This document shows positions 35,449 through 44,854 of a DNA stretch of 64,000 nucleotides, piece by piece. A program made the position numbers and the translations under genes. The notes under the pieces are model-generated. The model was not told the origin of the DNA, did not search any database, and saw only the letters and a program-made list of their open reading frames with translations. Origin of the DNA: an uncultured Clostridia bacterium (GTDB taxonomy: Bacteria > Bacillota > Clostridia > Oscillospirales > CAG-272); assembly GCA_944381085.1 (NCBI GenBank), contig CALWJX010000003.1, positions 80,616 to 144,615 of the forward strand, in the 5' to 3' direction. The stretch's first letter is position 1; the number at the start of each line of letters is the position of its first letter.

Positions 35449-36783
35449 TCAATAATTCTTTTTCAGCTCATCCGTAATGTTAATTTTACGGACACTTGAT
35501 GTCATGAACAGCGACAAAATAAAAGTTATAACAACAACTATAATCAAGGCAAACGCCATTTCACTCCACGGATATGTAAAACAATAGCGGTCGTCCAAAA
35601 GCTTATATGCCGAGAATACCACAAAATCTATAACAAAAGAGCCTACGACTATATACAAAAGCATATATATACCGTAATATACCGATTCAACGGCTGTCAT
35701 GCGGTAAAGTTGACCTCTGTCCATGCCCATAGAAAGCATCATGGCAAATTCGGGCTTTCTCTTGTTGAAATTCACATAAAACAGCGAGCAGGTGCCTAAA
35801 AAAGCAAGAATAAATATTATAAAAGCAAACACGTAAAACACGAAAAACGTAGCCGATATACTTTTGTCCTCGCTAATATCTCGATTGAATTGCGATGTAT
35901 AAGCCTTTAGCAGCGAAAACAGAATAAACATCAGCGCGCAGACCGACATGGAACGTGAAATCACCCGGAATTTTTTGCGGTTGTTGGTAAAATTCTGCGA
36001 TGCCAATCTGCCTGCAATTCCGAAAATTTTCACCGCAATCTTATCAATTAAATTCTGTTTTAATGAAATGTTTATCGCGTCACTCGTTTTGGCAATTTCA
36101 ACAGATGAATTCTTAAACAGTCTGAGCACGGGACTGAAAGACGCCGCAAAAATCACGGCAAAACCCATTAAGATAAAGCCAACGCAATACAGAAACAAAT
36201 TATCGGTAAACGAATCGGTATACCAAGGCAGGCTGTCGTATCCGAGAAGACCGCTGTTTGTATAAAACGCGCCTGTAAATGAGTTTATAAGGGGATATGA
36301 AATGAAAATTCCCAAAGCGACGCCGAGGGGCACGGCTACTATTGAAATAATCAGAGCGTCAAACGCCAGAAGCTCCGCCTGATGCTTTATATCCGCTCCC
36401 AAGGTTGACAGCACAGACAATGTCTTTGCCTTTTGCCCTGAATTAATTGTAAGGATACCGCTGATAGATGAGATGCTTCCGAGTACGCCAAGCGCAATAA
36501 GCAAAACAAAAACATACAGCATGAAAAAATATGTGTCATCCCCTTGTCTGGTGTACTCAATAATCCCACGCAGCGTTTCATCTGTAAGCGAAGCGGTATT
36601 TATTCCGTTTTCCAAAACATATTCATGCACCGTGTAATTATCCCGGAAGTCGAGCAGAGCCAAACCGAATCTGCATGAAATAACCGCCATTGCAATAGAT
36701 AAAGCTATTCCAATTATCACAAGAACCGTATTGCGATTGTGTATTTTAAGCGAGCCGACGGATATTTTAAACACAATGCCCAT
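35449..36783 (-). CDS. FtsX-like ABC transporter permease
   Basis: 444 residues. A first helix near 20-42, then helices about 85-110, 140-165 and 195-225 with the FtsX core, and after an internal half-repeat four more near 275-300, 315-340, 360-395 and 410-435. Unlike the permease at 13389-15827 it lacks large extracytoplasmic domains, resembling the smaller peptide-resistance permeases of Firmicutes. ATG follows GGAGGATTTATT. Co-transcribed with the ATPase gene downstream. Cargo is unknown. Confidence 0.85.
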   Translation of the reverse strand: MGIVFKISVGSLKIHNRNTVLVIIGIALSIAMAVISCRFGLALLDFRDNYTVHEYVLENGINTASLTDETLRGIIEYTRQGDDTYFFMLYVFVLLIALGVLGSISSISGILTINSGQKAKTLSVLSTLGADIKHQAELLAFDALIISIVAVPLGVALGIFISYPLINSFTGAFYTNSGLLGYDSLPWYTDSFTDNLFLYCVGFILMGFAVIFAASFSPVLRLFKNSSVEIAKTSDAINISLKQNLIDKIAVKIFGIAGRLASQNFTNNRKKFRVISRSMSVCALMFILFSLLKAYTSQFNRDISEDKSISATFFVFYVFAFIIFILAFLGTCSLFYVNFNKRKPEFAMMLSMGMDRGQLYRMTAVESVYYGIYMLLYIVVGSFVIDFVVFSAYKLLDDRYCFTYPWSEMAFALIIVVVITFILSLFMTSSVRKINITDELKKNY

Positions 36784-36859
36784 AATAAATCCTCCATACC
36801 ACGCTGATCAGCACATTAATAAAGTTTACACGGTATTGTTTGAAGGTATTATAAAATCA

Positions 36860-36898
36860 TAGCTCCGGTTATTGCAAAACCGACAATAAACGGAGCCT
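36860..36898. terminator. Hairpin in the CPBP/permease gap
   Basis: GCTCCGGTTATTG pairs with CAATAAACGGAGC with one mismatch (36860-36872 and about 36886-36898), then CTGTTTTATTT on the + strand. The minus-strand side is followed by TATGATTTTATAAT, a weaker U-run. It may end the DJ-1/CPBP transcript. Confidence 0.5.
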
Positions 36899-37043
36899 GT
36901 TTTATTTGATTTTCAAACAAAGAAACTCTCGGCAAAACACAAAATTCAGCAATATTGAAAATTTCATACCGAATTAAAAAAGTTTTGTCAGTAAGATTTC
37001 TTTAATAAAAGTGTTATTGACAATCCGGCGGCAAAAGGTCGCC

Positions 37044-38057
37044 TCAGAAGATCAGATCAATTGCATAAAACACAATATACAGTCCAAAGAAAATAAGAAC
37101 AGCGGGGTCCCAAAAATTTTTCACGGTCTGGCCGATAACTTTTCTGAAATCGGATTTTTCAAACAATTCCGGCGGTTCTTCCTTATTTTTCGCCATATTT
37201 TTAAATTTTCTCGAAAACTCCGCGCACAGCGCGGCGCCCGAAAGCAATATAAAAAACACAATTATCAGAATCAGCAAAACCACATTTCCCGAAGACAAAA
37301 AGTAATTGGACACATTGGTCCGTATAAAGATGCCGTAAATATTGTATATAAAATGAACAACCATACATACAGGCAGTGAATTTGTAACGGAAAGCAGAAA
37401 AAACAGCAACACCGAAACAAATATCGAGGAGGGTATCAAAGACGGGTCAAAGGCAAACAGCGCAAAAAAGACCGAACATGTAAGCACGGCGCAGCTCCAC
37501 CCGTGCTTTGCGTATGAATTGAACAGCACTCCGCGGAACATGAACTCCTCGCAAACCGCGGGCAGCAAAGCAAATGAGATAACCGGAAAAATAAACGCGT
37601 ACGGCGCGTCAATACCTGACAGCGAAAAAGTGGAATACAGCGAAAATCCCTCGCCCGCCGAATAAACCCCTCTGAAAATTATATCCAGAATAAGCGTCAC
37701 GGACATCATGAAAACGGCGGCGGCGATAATAATAAAAATATGTTCTGCCTTTATCCGGTTTATTCTCAGTTCATTTCCAAGCGTCTTTGAGCTCTTGTTA
37801 AAACCCGTAAGCCTCAGGTAAAGATACCCCGGTATCAGAAAAATCAGAATCTCAAGCAACGCTACGCCCGCATATCCCCCCAACCTGTCCGATATGTATC
37901 TTATTGTCAGCCGGAACAATAAAATGAGCACTGCCGAAACAAGCATGAGAACCGACGCGGGAGCGGGCTTTTGTATTTTCTTTTTATTATTTTTACCGTT
38001 GCCTTCATCCGTGCGTTTCTCTTCCGCTTCGAGCACTTCTACATTGTTATCGTCCAT
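37044..38057 (-). CDS. CPBP-family intramembrane glutamic endopeptidase
   Basis: 337 residues from ATG 38057, 9 nt after AAAGGAG; the TTG at 38063 is too close to it. A charged N-terminal tail (about 1-30) is followed by roughly eight membrane helices. The catalytic EEFMFR (about 170-175) and the later HFIYNIYG carry the Glu and His residues of the CPBP (CaaX protease and bacteriocin-processing) family. In Firmicutes these proteins process peptides or confer bacteriocin self-protection. The gene follows the DJ-1 gene by 51 nt on the same strand. No bacteriocin gene is evident nearby. Confidence 0.88.
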   Translation of the reverse strand: MDDNNVEVLEAEEKRTDEGNGKNNKKKIQKPAPASVLMLVSAVLILLFRLTIRYISDRLGGYAGVALLEILIFLIPGYLYLRLTGFNKSSKTLGNELRINRIKAEHIFIIIAAAVFMMSVTLILDIIFRGVYSAGEGFSLYSTFSLSGIDAPYAFIFPVISFALLPAVCEEFMFRGVLFNSYAKHGWSCAVLTCSVFFALFAFDPSLIPSSIFVSVLLFFLLSVTNSLPVCMVVHFIYNIYGIFIRTNVSNYFLSSGNVVLLILIIVFFILLSGAALCAEFSRKFKNMAKNKEEPPELFEKSDFRKVIGQTVKNFWDPAVLIFFGLYIVFYAIDLIF

Positions 38058-38108
38058 CCGCAAACTCTCCTTTCAGATATGAAAGCAGCATAGATAATAC
38101 CGCAAAAA

Positions 38109-38648
38109 TCAAGCCTGCACCGATTTCTTTATCCTGTCCGCCGCGTCTTTACCCTTGAGTAGCGAGACAAGCTCAAGCCCAAACTCAAGCGCGACGCCCA
38201 TTCCCTTAGCCGTGATAATACTGCCGTCGCGGACGACCTTCTCGTTTGCCTCGACTTTCGCTCCGGCAAGCTCACCCTCAAATCCGGGGAAACATACCGC
38301 GCGCTTTCCCTCAAGCAGACCTCTTTTGCCGAGTATCATCGGCGCGGCACAGATAGCGGCAATATAAGAGTTATTATTAACCGCAGCGCGTATCGCCATG
38401 TCCACCGTGTCGGAGCTGTCAAGATTGACAGTGCCGGGCATACCGCCGGGTAAAATAATCATCTCAGGTCTGTAGTCATTATACATTGTATCGCGCATGT
38501 CAACACCGACCGAAATTTTATGAGAGCCCCGTATAATGTCGCCGCCCACTCCGACAGTGGTCACCTCAACACCGGCGCGCCGCAAAAGATCAAGCGGGCA
38601 CAGCGCTTCCACTTCCTCAAAGCCTTCCGCCAAAAATAAATATACCAT
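38109..38648 (-). CDS. DJ-1/PfpI-family protein
   Basis: 179 residues from ATG 38648, preceded by GGGGGTTAAGG. MVYLFLAEGFEEVEAL is the hallmark start with the Glu that supports the nucleophile; the nucleophilic Cys lies in AAICAAPMILGKRG (about 98-111). The fold is class I glutaminase-like. Members act as deglycases, chaperones, ThiJ-like or uncharacterised oxidative-stress proteins; no function can be assigned. First gene of a probable two-gene unit with the CPBP protease. Confidence 0.9.
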   Translation of the reverse strand: MVYLFLAEGFEEVEALCPLDLLRRAGVEVTTVGVGGDIIRGSHKISVGVDMRDTMYNDYRPEMIILPGGMPGTVNLDSSDTVDMAIRAAVNNNSYIAAICAAPMILGKRGLLEGKRAVCFPGFEGELAGAKVEANEKVVRDGSIITAKGMGVALEFGLELVSLLKGKDAADRIKKSVQA

Positions 38649-38815
38649 AGCCTTAACCCCCAATACCATAACAAATTATTTAATTAATATCAAAAAACAA
38701 TCCCAAATACGAAATGACTGCTTTCTCCATGAATAAAATTCTCTGCCTAAGTGATATCATAAATCCAAACGGACAGTTGTTGTCAGAGAAACTTCAGCAT
38801 ATAACAAACAAAAAG

Positions 38816-39161
38816 CCCGGACAGTTTTGCAACGCAAAACTGCGGCATACAGCAAATAAAATAATATTTTTTTGAGCTCTTTACGCTGTATGCAAAAACC
38901 CGGACAGTTTTGCAACGCAAAACTGCGGCATACAGCAAATAAAATATTATTTTTTTGAACTCTTTACGCTGTATGCAAAAACCCGGACAGTTTTGCAACG
39001 CAAAACTGCGGCATACAGCAAATAAAATATTATTTTTTTGAACTCTTTACGCTGTATGCAAAAACCCGGACAGTTTTGCAACGCAAAACTGCGGCATACA
39101 GCAAATAAAATAATATTTTTTTGAGCTCTTTACGCTGTATGCAATTTACGCTGTATGCATA
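38816..39161 (-). ncRNA. Four-unit tandem array of an 83-bp structured element, probably transcribed
   Basis: Units start at 38816, 38899, 38982 and 39065, period exactly 83 bp. Units 1 and 4 are identical over nearly all their length, as are 2 and 3; the two types differ at a few bases in the loop. On the minus strand each unit reads: stem GCATACAGC ... GCTGTATGC with a 29-30-nt A/U-rich loop, then hairpin CAGTTTTGC-GTT-GCAAAACTG, TCCGGG and TTTTT, which is terminator-like. An extra GCATACAGCGTAAA copy lies at 39146-39158 next to a consensus promoter (39168-39196) pointing into the array. A relative with its own promoter sits at 59512-59624. The period is not a multiple of three, so it is not coding. 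There are no spacers, so it is not CRISPR. Confidence 0.65.
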
Positions 39162-39167
39162 TATACA

Positions 39168-39196
39168 ATTATATCATAAAAACATATCCTTGTCAA
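39168..39196 (-). promoter_or_regulatory. Promoter reading into the 83-bp array
   Basis: On the minus strand TTGACA (39196-39191), 17-nt spacer with extended -10 TGA, TATAAT (39173-39168). The predicted start, near 39161, falls at the first GCATACAGC stem. Confidence 0.8.
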
Positions 39197-39382
39197 TTAA
39201 ATTTGACATTTTTAATATAACGCATCGCTTGGCAATGTCAAAACCGAGCGGCAAGCATAAAATATTTACCGTATCCCTTATTGGCTGAGTTTCAACAATG
39301 GTAAGGCAATTCACTTTTATACTTATTGCTAAAATGGCGTTAAATTTATGTAAAATTTCCTTATAATTATTAAACATTGCTC

Positions 39383-39410
39383 TTGACATTTTCGGACAAA
39401 AGACTATAAT
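39383..39410 (+). promoter_or_regulatory. Promoter of the first MATE gene
   Basis: TTGACA (39383-39388), 16-nt spacer, TATAAT (39405-39410), 39 nt before the ATG. Confidence 0.8.
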
Positions 39411-39448
39411 ATTTAAAGTAATATATTTAATTTTGAAAGTGAGAAAAA

Positions 39449-40828
39449 ATGTCAGAAACAAAATCAGCGTCACCGAATTTAACCGAAGGTCCCCTGTTGG
39501 GTAAAATGCTGAGGTTTTGTTTGCCTCTGATCGCCACCGGACTTTTACAAACGTTATACAACGCGTCGGACATGGTAGTTGTCGGACGCTTTTCAAGCGA
39601 CCACGCAATGGGAGCCGTAGGAGCGTGCGGGTCGCTTATCAACCTTATAATCAACGCTTTTTTAGGACTGTCGGTAGGCGCCGGAGTATGCATCGCGCAT
39701 GAGATAGGCGCTCAGAAACACGATGAAATTAAAAAAACAGTCAATACCTCTCTGCTCGCGTCAATTTTCTGCGGAATCGCTGTAGGTATTATAGGTTACT
39801 TTCTCGCGGACCCTCTGCTTACGCTGATGGGTACGCCTCAAAACGTACACTCGGAAGCGGTTCCTTACATGAAAGCTTACTTTGTCGGAATACCCGGATG
39901 CATGGTGTACAACTTCATGGCGGCAATTCTCCGCTCCTCCGGAGACACAAAAAGCCCTCTGATTATTCTTACAATATCGGGAATAGGGAACATAATTCTC
40001 AATCTCATAATGGTAATAGTTTTTGACATGGGCGCGTTGGGAGTAGGCATAGCCACCGCGGCATCGCAATATATTTCCGCGTTCCTCGTGGTAATCCACA
40101 TGATACGTATGAACGGTCCCTGTAAAATACACATCTCCGAAATGAAAATTGACAAATCCAAGCTCTGGCACATAACCAAAATCGGAATACCCGCCGGTTT
40201 TCAGGGAGTTTTGTTTTCCCTTTCAAACGTCCTTATTCAGTCAACCGTCAACACATACGGAGACATAGTGGTGGACGGCAACTCCGCCGCAAGCAATATA
40301 GAGGGATTTGTATACATAAGCATGAACTCCATGTATCACACAGTTCTGACCTTCGTCGGGCAGAACGTCGGCGCAGGCAAATATGAAAGAATCAAAAAAA
40401 TTGTCTTTGAGTGTGTAATTATAGTTTCCATAATCGGGCTTACAATGGGCATATCGGCATACATTTTCGGAGACGCGCTGCTTTCAATATACGCGCCGTC
40501 AAACGCGGATGTAAGAGCGGCGGGACTTGTCAGACTCAGCATAATAAGCACGACATATTTTCTGTGCGGTCTTATGGACGTTGGTTGCGGCACGCTCCGC
40601 GGCATGGGAAAATCCACTTTGCCGATGCTTATATCTCTCATTGGCTCATGCGTATTCAGAATAGTCTGGATTTACACTGTATGCGAACTGTTTCCGGGCA
40701 ATATCCGCGTGTTGTATTATTCATATCCGGTATCATGGATACTGACAGCCGGAACCCACTTCCTTGCAAGCCGTATCGTTTACAAAAAAATGATAACTCA
40801 GAGATCACAGCAGAAGTCCGTTCTGTAA
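39449..40828 (+). CDS. MATE-family efflux transporter
   Basis: 459 residues with twelve predicted membrane helices in two six-helix halves; GPLLGKMLRFCLPLIATGLLQTLYNASDM is the usual first helix region and RSSGDTKSPL the conserved loop in the first half. MATE proteins export cationic drugs or metabolites using a sodium or proton gradient. Transcribed alone from the promoter at 39383-39410; the ATG follows GTGAG. Substrate is unknown. Two related genes occur in the window: an intact one at 57882-59252 and a broken one at 48580-49497. Confidence 0.93.
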   Translation: MSETKSASPNLTEGPLLGKMLRFCLPLIATGLLQTLYNASDMVVVGRFSSDHAMGAVGACGSLINLIINAFLGLSVGAGVCIAHEIGAQKHDEIKKTVNTSLLASIFCGIAVGIIGYFLADPLLTLMGTPQNVHSEAVPYMKAYFVGIPGCMVYNFMAAILRSSGDTKSPLIILTISGIGNIILNLIMVIVFDMGALGVGIATAASQYISAFLVVIHMIRMNGPCKIHISEMKIDKSKLWHITKIGIPAGFQGVLFSLSNVLIQSTVNTYGDIVVDGNSAASNIEGFVYISMNSMYHTVLTFVGQNVGAGKYERIKKIVFECVIIVSIIGLTMGISAYIFGDALLSIYAPSNADVRAAGLVRLSIISTTYFLCGLMDVGCGTLRGMGKSTLPMLISLIGSCVFRIVWIYTVCELFPGNIRVLYYSYPVSWILTAGTHFLASRIVYKKMITQRSQQKSVL

Positions 40829-41033
40829 ATCTGTTTGTCTACGCTCCCATTTTTAGGTAATAATGTCCAAAAAAATTAATTCAAAAGAAAAATTTTCGCT
40901 TTTATATCACTTGATAAATTTTCCTGAATGTGGTACACTATAATATGGTAAAGATTATCATGGCGCATGAATAAATATTTTTCGGAAGTTCAATATTCAA
41001 TATATACAAAAAAACATGAAAGGCGGAATTAAA

Positions 41034-42353
41034 ATGACCTACAATAAAAAATCAATAGAGGACGTTCAAATCACAGCCGGCAGAAAGGTCTTTGTTCGTT
41101 GCGATTTCAATGTGCCCTCAAAGGACGGCGTTATAACCTCTGACAAAAGAATTGTGGAAGCGTTGCCTACCATTAAATATCTGATGAAGCGCGGAGCAAA
41201 GGTCATCCTCGCTTCCCATATGGGAAAGCCTCACAACGTATTTACCGAAAACTTCAAGCTCAACAAAAAGGAAATTGCCGCAATAGAAGCATTGCCGGCG
41301 GATGAGAGGGCGGCAGCAGAGAAGAGCGCGAGAGAAAAAGCGGCAAAGGATGTCAGCAAATACTCGCTTAAGATAGTTGCGGATAAGCTTAACGAATATC
41401 TCGACGGCAAAGTCACTTTTGCAAGCGATATTATCGGCAACGACGCGAAAGCAAAAATTGCCGCCATGGAAAACGGCACCTGCGTACTGCTTGAAAATGT
41501 GCGCTTTGACGCCAGAGAAGAGAAAAACGACCCCGAGTTTGCAAAAGCTCTGGCTGATCTCGCCGGTGCGGACGGTCTTTACGTAAACGACGCTTTCGGT
41601 ACGGCTCACCGCGCTCACGCGTCAACCGCCGGAGTAGCCGCTTATCTTCCCGCAGTGTGCGGATATCTTATAGGCAAGGAAATAGGAATCATGGGCAAGG
41701 CATTGGCAGACCCCGAAAGACCTTTTGTAGCGATTTTGGGCGGCGCCAAAGTTTCCGATAAGCTCAACGTAATAAACAATCTGCTCGGAAAAGTGGACAC
41801 TCTTATAATCGGAGGAGGAATGGCATACACTTTCCTCGCCGCCAAAGGCTATAAAGTCGGAAATTCTCTGCTTGATTCCGAAAAAATAGAATACTGCAAG
41901 GAAATGATGTCAAAAGCCGAAAAGAACGGAGTAAAATTGCTGCTCCCCATTGACACCGTGATAGCCGACAGCTTTCCGAATCCCATCGACGCTCAGATAA
42001 AGGTGAGCACGGTAAACGCCGACAGTATTCCCGATAATATGCAGGGTCTTGATATAGGAGAGAAATCGAGACAGTTGTTCGCGGACGCAATAAAGAACGC
42101 AAAGACCGTGGTATGGAACGGTCCCATGGGAGTTTTTGAAAATCCGATCCTCGCTCAGGGAACCATAGCTGTCGCACAGGCGCTTGCAGATTCCGACGCA
42201 ATTACCATTGTCGGAGGCGGAGACAGCGCGGCGGCATGTGAAACGCTTGGGTTCGCGTCCAAAATCACACATATCTCCACCGGCGGCGGAGCATCACTCG
42301 AATTTCTTGAGGGTCTTGAGCTTCCGGGAATCGCGTGCCTTGAGGACAAGTAA
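41034..42353 (+). CDS. pgk: Phosphoglycerate kinase
   Basis: 439 residues from ATG 41034, chosen because AAAGGCGG lies 7 nt upstream; the ATG at 41016 is just before that site. FVRCDFNVP start, substrate Arg and His motifs, GGAKVSDK in the middle and [10 protein letters not shown] in the nucleotide domain. Somewhat longer than the usual 390-400 residues because of a charged insertion of about 30 residues after position 80 ([18 protein letters not shown]). It transfers phosphate from 1,3-bisphosphoglycerate to ADP. tpiA follows 44 nt downstream, so they share a transcript. Probable promoter: TTGATA near 40912 with extended TACACT 17 nt later. Confidence 0.97.
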   Translation: MTYNKKSIEDVQITAGRKVFVRCDFNVPSKDGVITSDKRIVEALPTIKYLMKRGAKVILASHMGKPHNVFTENFKLNKKEIAAIEALPADERAAAEKSAREKAAKDVSKYSLKIVADKLNEYLDGKVTFASDIIGNDAKAKIAAMENGTCVLLENVRFDAREEKNDPEFAKALADLAGADGLYVNDAFGTAHRAHASTAGVAAYLPAVCGYLIGKEIGIMGKALADPERPFVAILGGAKVSDKLNVINNLLGKVDTLIIGGGMAYTFLAAKGYKVGNSLLDSEKIEYCKEMMSKAEKNGVKLLLPIDTVIADSFPNPIDAQIKVSTVNADSIPDNMQGLDIGEKSRQLFADAIKNAKTVVWNGPMGVFENPILAQGTIAVAQALADSDAITIVGGGDSAAACETLGFASKITHISTGGGASLEFLEGLELPGIACLEDK

Positions 42354-42397
42354 TTTTCAAAGACTTTTCAACGCATAAACGAAAGGATTTTTATATT

Positions 42398-43156
42398 ATG
42401 AAAAGATATGTTATAGCGGGAAACTGGAAAATGAATTTTACTCCCGCCGAGGCAACCTCATTTATAAACGAAATAAAACCCATGATAGAGGGAAAGAATA
42501 ACTGTGACATCATTTTCTGCGCTCCGTATGTTACCATAGCGGCGGCTCAGGAAGCGGCTAAGGGCTCACAGATCAAAATCGGCGCCGAGAACGTACATTT
42601 TGCCGACAAAGGGGCCTATACCGGAGAGGTCTCGGCAAAAATGCTTACCTCCTGCGGAGTGGAATACGTAATTATCGGTCACTCGGAAAGAAGACAGTAT
42701 TTCGGAGAGACAGACGAAACGGTCAATCTGCGCACCAAAGCGGCTCTCGCGGCGGGAATGAAAGTTATTCTCTGCCTCGGAGAGGTCAAAGAACAGAGAC
42801 TTGCCGGAATAACCAAAGAAGTGGTTTCAATGCAGACCAAGCTTGATTTGGCAGGCGTTTCCGCAGAAGACATGAAAAATGTTATAATCGCGTACGAGCC
42901 TGTATGGGCTATCGGTACCGGTCTTACCGCGACACCTGAGCAGGCCGACGAAACCTGCGGTCAGATACGCGCCGCGCTTGCCGAGTTATACGGAGAAGAG
43001 ATCGCAAATGATACCGTAATCCAGTACGGCGGTTCAATGAATGAAAAGAACGCGGCCGAATTGCTTTCAAAACCCAATGTTGACGGAGGTCTTATCGGAG
43101 GAGCTTCACTTGTCGCGGATAAATTCGCTGCAATTGTTGACGCGGCTCAGAAATAA
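42398..43156 (+). CDS. tpiA: Triose-phosphate isomerase
   Basis: 252 residues. GNWKMN near the start (Lys of the active site), GHSERR with the catalytic His, YEPVWAIGTG with the catalytic Glu, and GGASLVADKF at the end: every family landmark is present. It interconverts dihydroxyacetone phosphate and glyceraldehyde 3-phosphate. ATG follows GAAAGGA. Second gene of the pgk-tpiA unit; the unit ends at the hairpin 43219-43250. Glyceraldehyde-3-phosphate dehydrogenase is not in the window. Confidence 0.97.
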   Translation: MKRYVIAGNWKMNFTPAEATSFINEIKPMIEGKNNCDIIFCAPYVTIAAAQEAAKGSQIKIGAENVHFADKGAYTGEVSAKMLTSCGVEYVIIGHSERRQYFGETDETVNLRTKAALAAGMKVILCLGEVKEQRLAGITKEVVSMQTKLDLAGVSAEDMKNVIIAYEPVWAIGTGLTATPEQADETCGQIRAALAELYGEEIANDTVIQYGGSMNEKNAAELLSKPNVDGGLIGGASLVADKFAAIVDAAQK

Positions 43157-43218
43157 GACAAATCAATTTTGAAATTGTCGCTGTAAAAGACAAACAAACT
43201 CATCTAAACCGGCACTAT

Positions 43219-43256
43219 GAAACCGAATTATCGGCAAACATTTTGTCGGTTTTAAT
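43219..43256 (+). terminator. Terminator after tpiA
   Basis: AAACCGA (43219-43225) pairs with TCGGTTT (43244-43250) and TTAATTTT follows. Confidence 0.65.
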
Positions 43257-43299
43257 TTTACATGACATTTTCAAAAAATATTTTTATTTTCAGGATATT

Positions 43300-44709
43300 A
43301 TGAAAGAAAAATTATTAACAATTTTATACAAAACCAGAAGCGCATTTGACCACTATATTTTTTTCATGGCGGAATTTCTGCTTGCCGCGATTGTCCTTAT
43401 CACCGGCACGGAGGTTACGGGAGCCATAATATTTCTGCTTCTGATATGTATAAAGCTTTTTATATGCGACGATATCTTGTCGATAATCAATCCCATACTC
43501 ATGGCGTCGGTATTTCTGACAAACTGTTACGATTCATATGACACTTTCATACAGTATGTGTACCTTGTCATACCCGCGGCGGCGGCATTGATTTTTCACC
43601 TCGTTGTTTACAGAAAAAAGATTGTCGTCGGAAAAAGCCTTTACGGCATCCTCGCGGTCGCGTTTGCGATACTTGTCGGAGGGCTTGGAAAAGTTCCGCT
43701 TGAAAAATATCTGATAGGAAGCAATCTGTACTACTATCTCGGTCTGAGTATCGGGATGGTCCTTATATATCTGTTTATGAAATCCCGGCTTGCGACAGAG
43801 AGAAAGTATGATTTAAACGAAAAATTCGCCGTTATAATGACACTCTGGGGTCTGCTTACCGTCTTCAATATAGCATTTTACTATTACGGATATCTCCGGG
43901 ATCCGTCGGACATAAACATTACCCAATATCTGTCCGCGAACTATTTGTCGAGAAACAATCTGTCCACATATATAATGTTCGCGCTTCCCTTCCCGCTGTT
44001 GCTCTCAAAAAAATATCCCGCGGTAGCCTCGCTTTCGGTTGTTTTTTACATTGCAATGATTCTGACAGGCTCAAGAGGCGGATTCATCATGGGAAGCATA
44101 GAGTTTTTATTCTGTATAGCGTATTGGATAGCCGACGGCAAACGCCATATCTTAAAAGCGTCAATAATCGCGGTAATCGCGGTGATTGCGGTATTCGCGC
44201 TTAAAGACGTATTAATGGAAATCATGGAGTGGCGTGCGGTCGGAGACAATCTGATAAGAGAGGACGAAGCGAGATTTAAAATGTTCAAAGCGCTCACGGA
44301 GAGATTTAAAGACCAATGGTTTCTGGGAGAGGGTCTGCTTTCGGATATCAACGCCCCGTATTACACTCCGAAAAGCGGCGCCATGTATTGGTATCACATG
44401 ATGATCCCGCAAATTGTTGGCAGCATGGGAATTGTCGGCGTACTTGCCTACGGATATCAGTTTGTCGGCAGGGTGAGACTTATATTCAAAAAAATAAACA
44501 GAACGGCAATGTGTCTCGGAATCTCATATCTCGGAATATTGCTGATGTCTCAGGTAAATCCGGGCGAATTCTGTCCTCTGCCGTATGAATTGCTTGTAGT
44601 CGTCATATTTATTCTGCTTGAGGAAAACATCAAAAAGGCGGAAGAAACAAAATCAGGCGAGGTCTCAAAAATTCCGGCGGAAAACGCGGAGCCAAATAAA
44701 ACTGAATAA
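43300..44709 (+). CDS. O-antigen ligase/polymerase-like membrane protein
   Basis: 469 residues from ATG 43300, which follows CAGGATATT; the longer frame from 43243 covers the terminator. About ten to twelve membrane helices, and the segment ILTGSRGGFIMGSIEFLF with an extracytoplasmic loop afterwards matches the conserved core of the Wzy_C superfamily. Such proteins join or polymerise surface polysaccharide units outside the membrane, as teichuronic- or capsule-type polymerases in Gram-positives. No glycosyltransferase cluster is next to it, so the role is uncertain. The C-terminal tail is cytoplasmic and charged. Ends just before the long hairpin 44714-44788. Confidence 0.75.
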   Translation: MKEKLLTILYKTRSAFDHYIFFMAEFLLAAIVLITGTEVTGAIIFLLLICIKLFICDDILSIINPILMASVFLTNCYDSYDTFIQYVYLVIPAAAALIFHLVVYRKKIVVGKSLYGILAVAFAILVGGLGKVPLEKYLIGSNLYYYLGLSIGMVLIYLFMKSRLATERKYDLNEKFAVIMTLWGLLTVFNIAFYYYGYLRDPSDINITQYLSANYLSRNNLSTYIMFALPFPLLLSKKYPAVASLSVVFYIAMILTGSRGGFIMGSIEFLFCIAYWIADGKRHILKASIIAVIAVIAVFALKDVLMEIMEWRAVGDNLIREDEARFKMFKALTERFKDQWFLGEGLLSDINAPYYTPKSGAMYWYHMMIPQIVGSMGIVGVLAYGYQFVGRVRLIFKKINRTAMCLGISYLGILLMSQVNPGEFCPLPYELLVVVIFILLEENIKKAEETKSGEVSKIPAENAEPNKTE

Positions 44710-44713
44710 AACA

Positions 44714-44788
44714 AAGCTTATTCGGAACGGGTTGTCCCCAAAGCTTCAGCGCCAATTATAGCGCCGAGGTACTCCGAATAAGCTTTTT
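44714..44788. terminator. Long bidirectional terminator
   Basis: AAGCTTATTCGGA (44714-44726) pairs perfectly with TCCGAATAAGCTT (44773-44785), then TTTT. The 46-nt interior is itself partly self-complementary, which is unusual for a plain terminator. Sits between convergent genes. Confidence 0.8.
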
Positions 44789-44854
44789 TGATTGCAAAAA
44801 ACATATACAAACCAAATTTAATACACTTGTAAATGCCTTAAATCAGGAATGAAA

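Noticed and set aside
38783..38998. A 71-codon minus-strand frame across the array as a repetitive peptide gene
   Set aside because: The 83-bp period shifts the reading frame in every unit, so each copy would encode a different peptide, and there is no ribosome binding site.
38816..39147. The four repeats as a CRISPR array
   Set aside because: The full 83-bp unit is repeated without variable spacers, the repeat is longer than CRISPR repeats and no cas gene is nearby.
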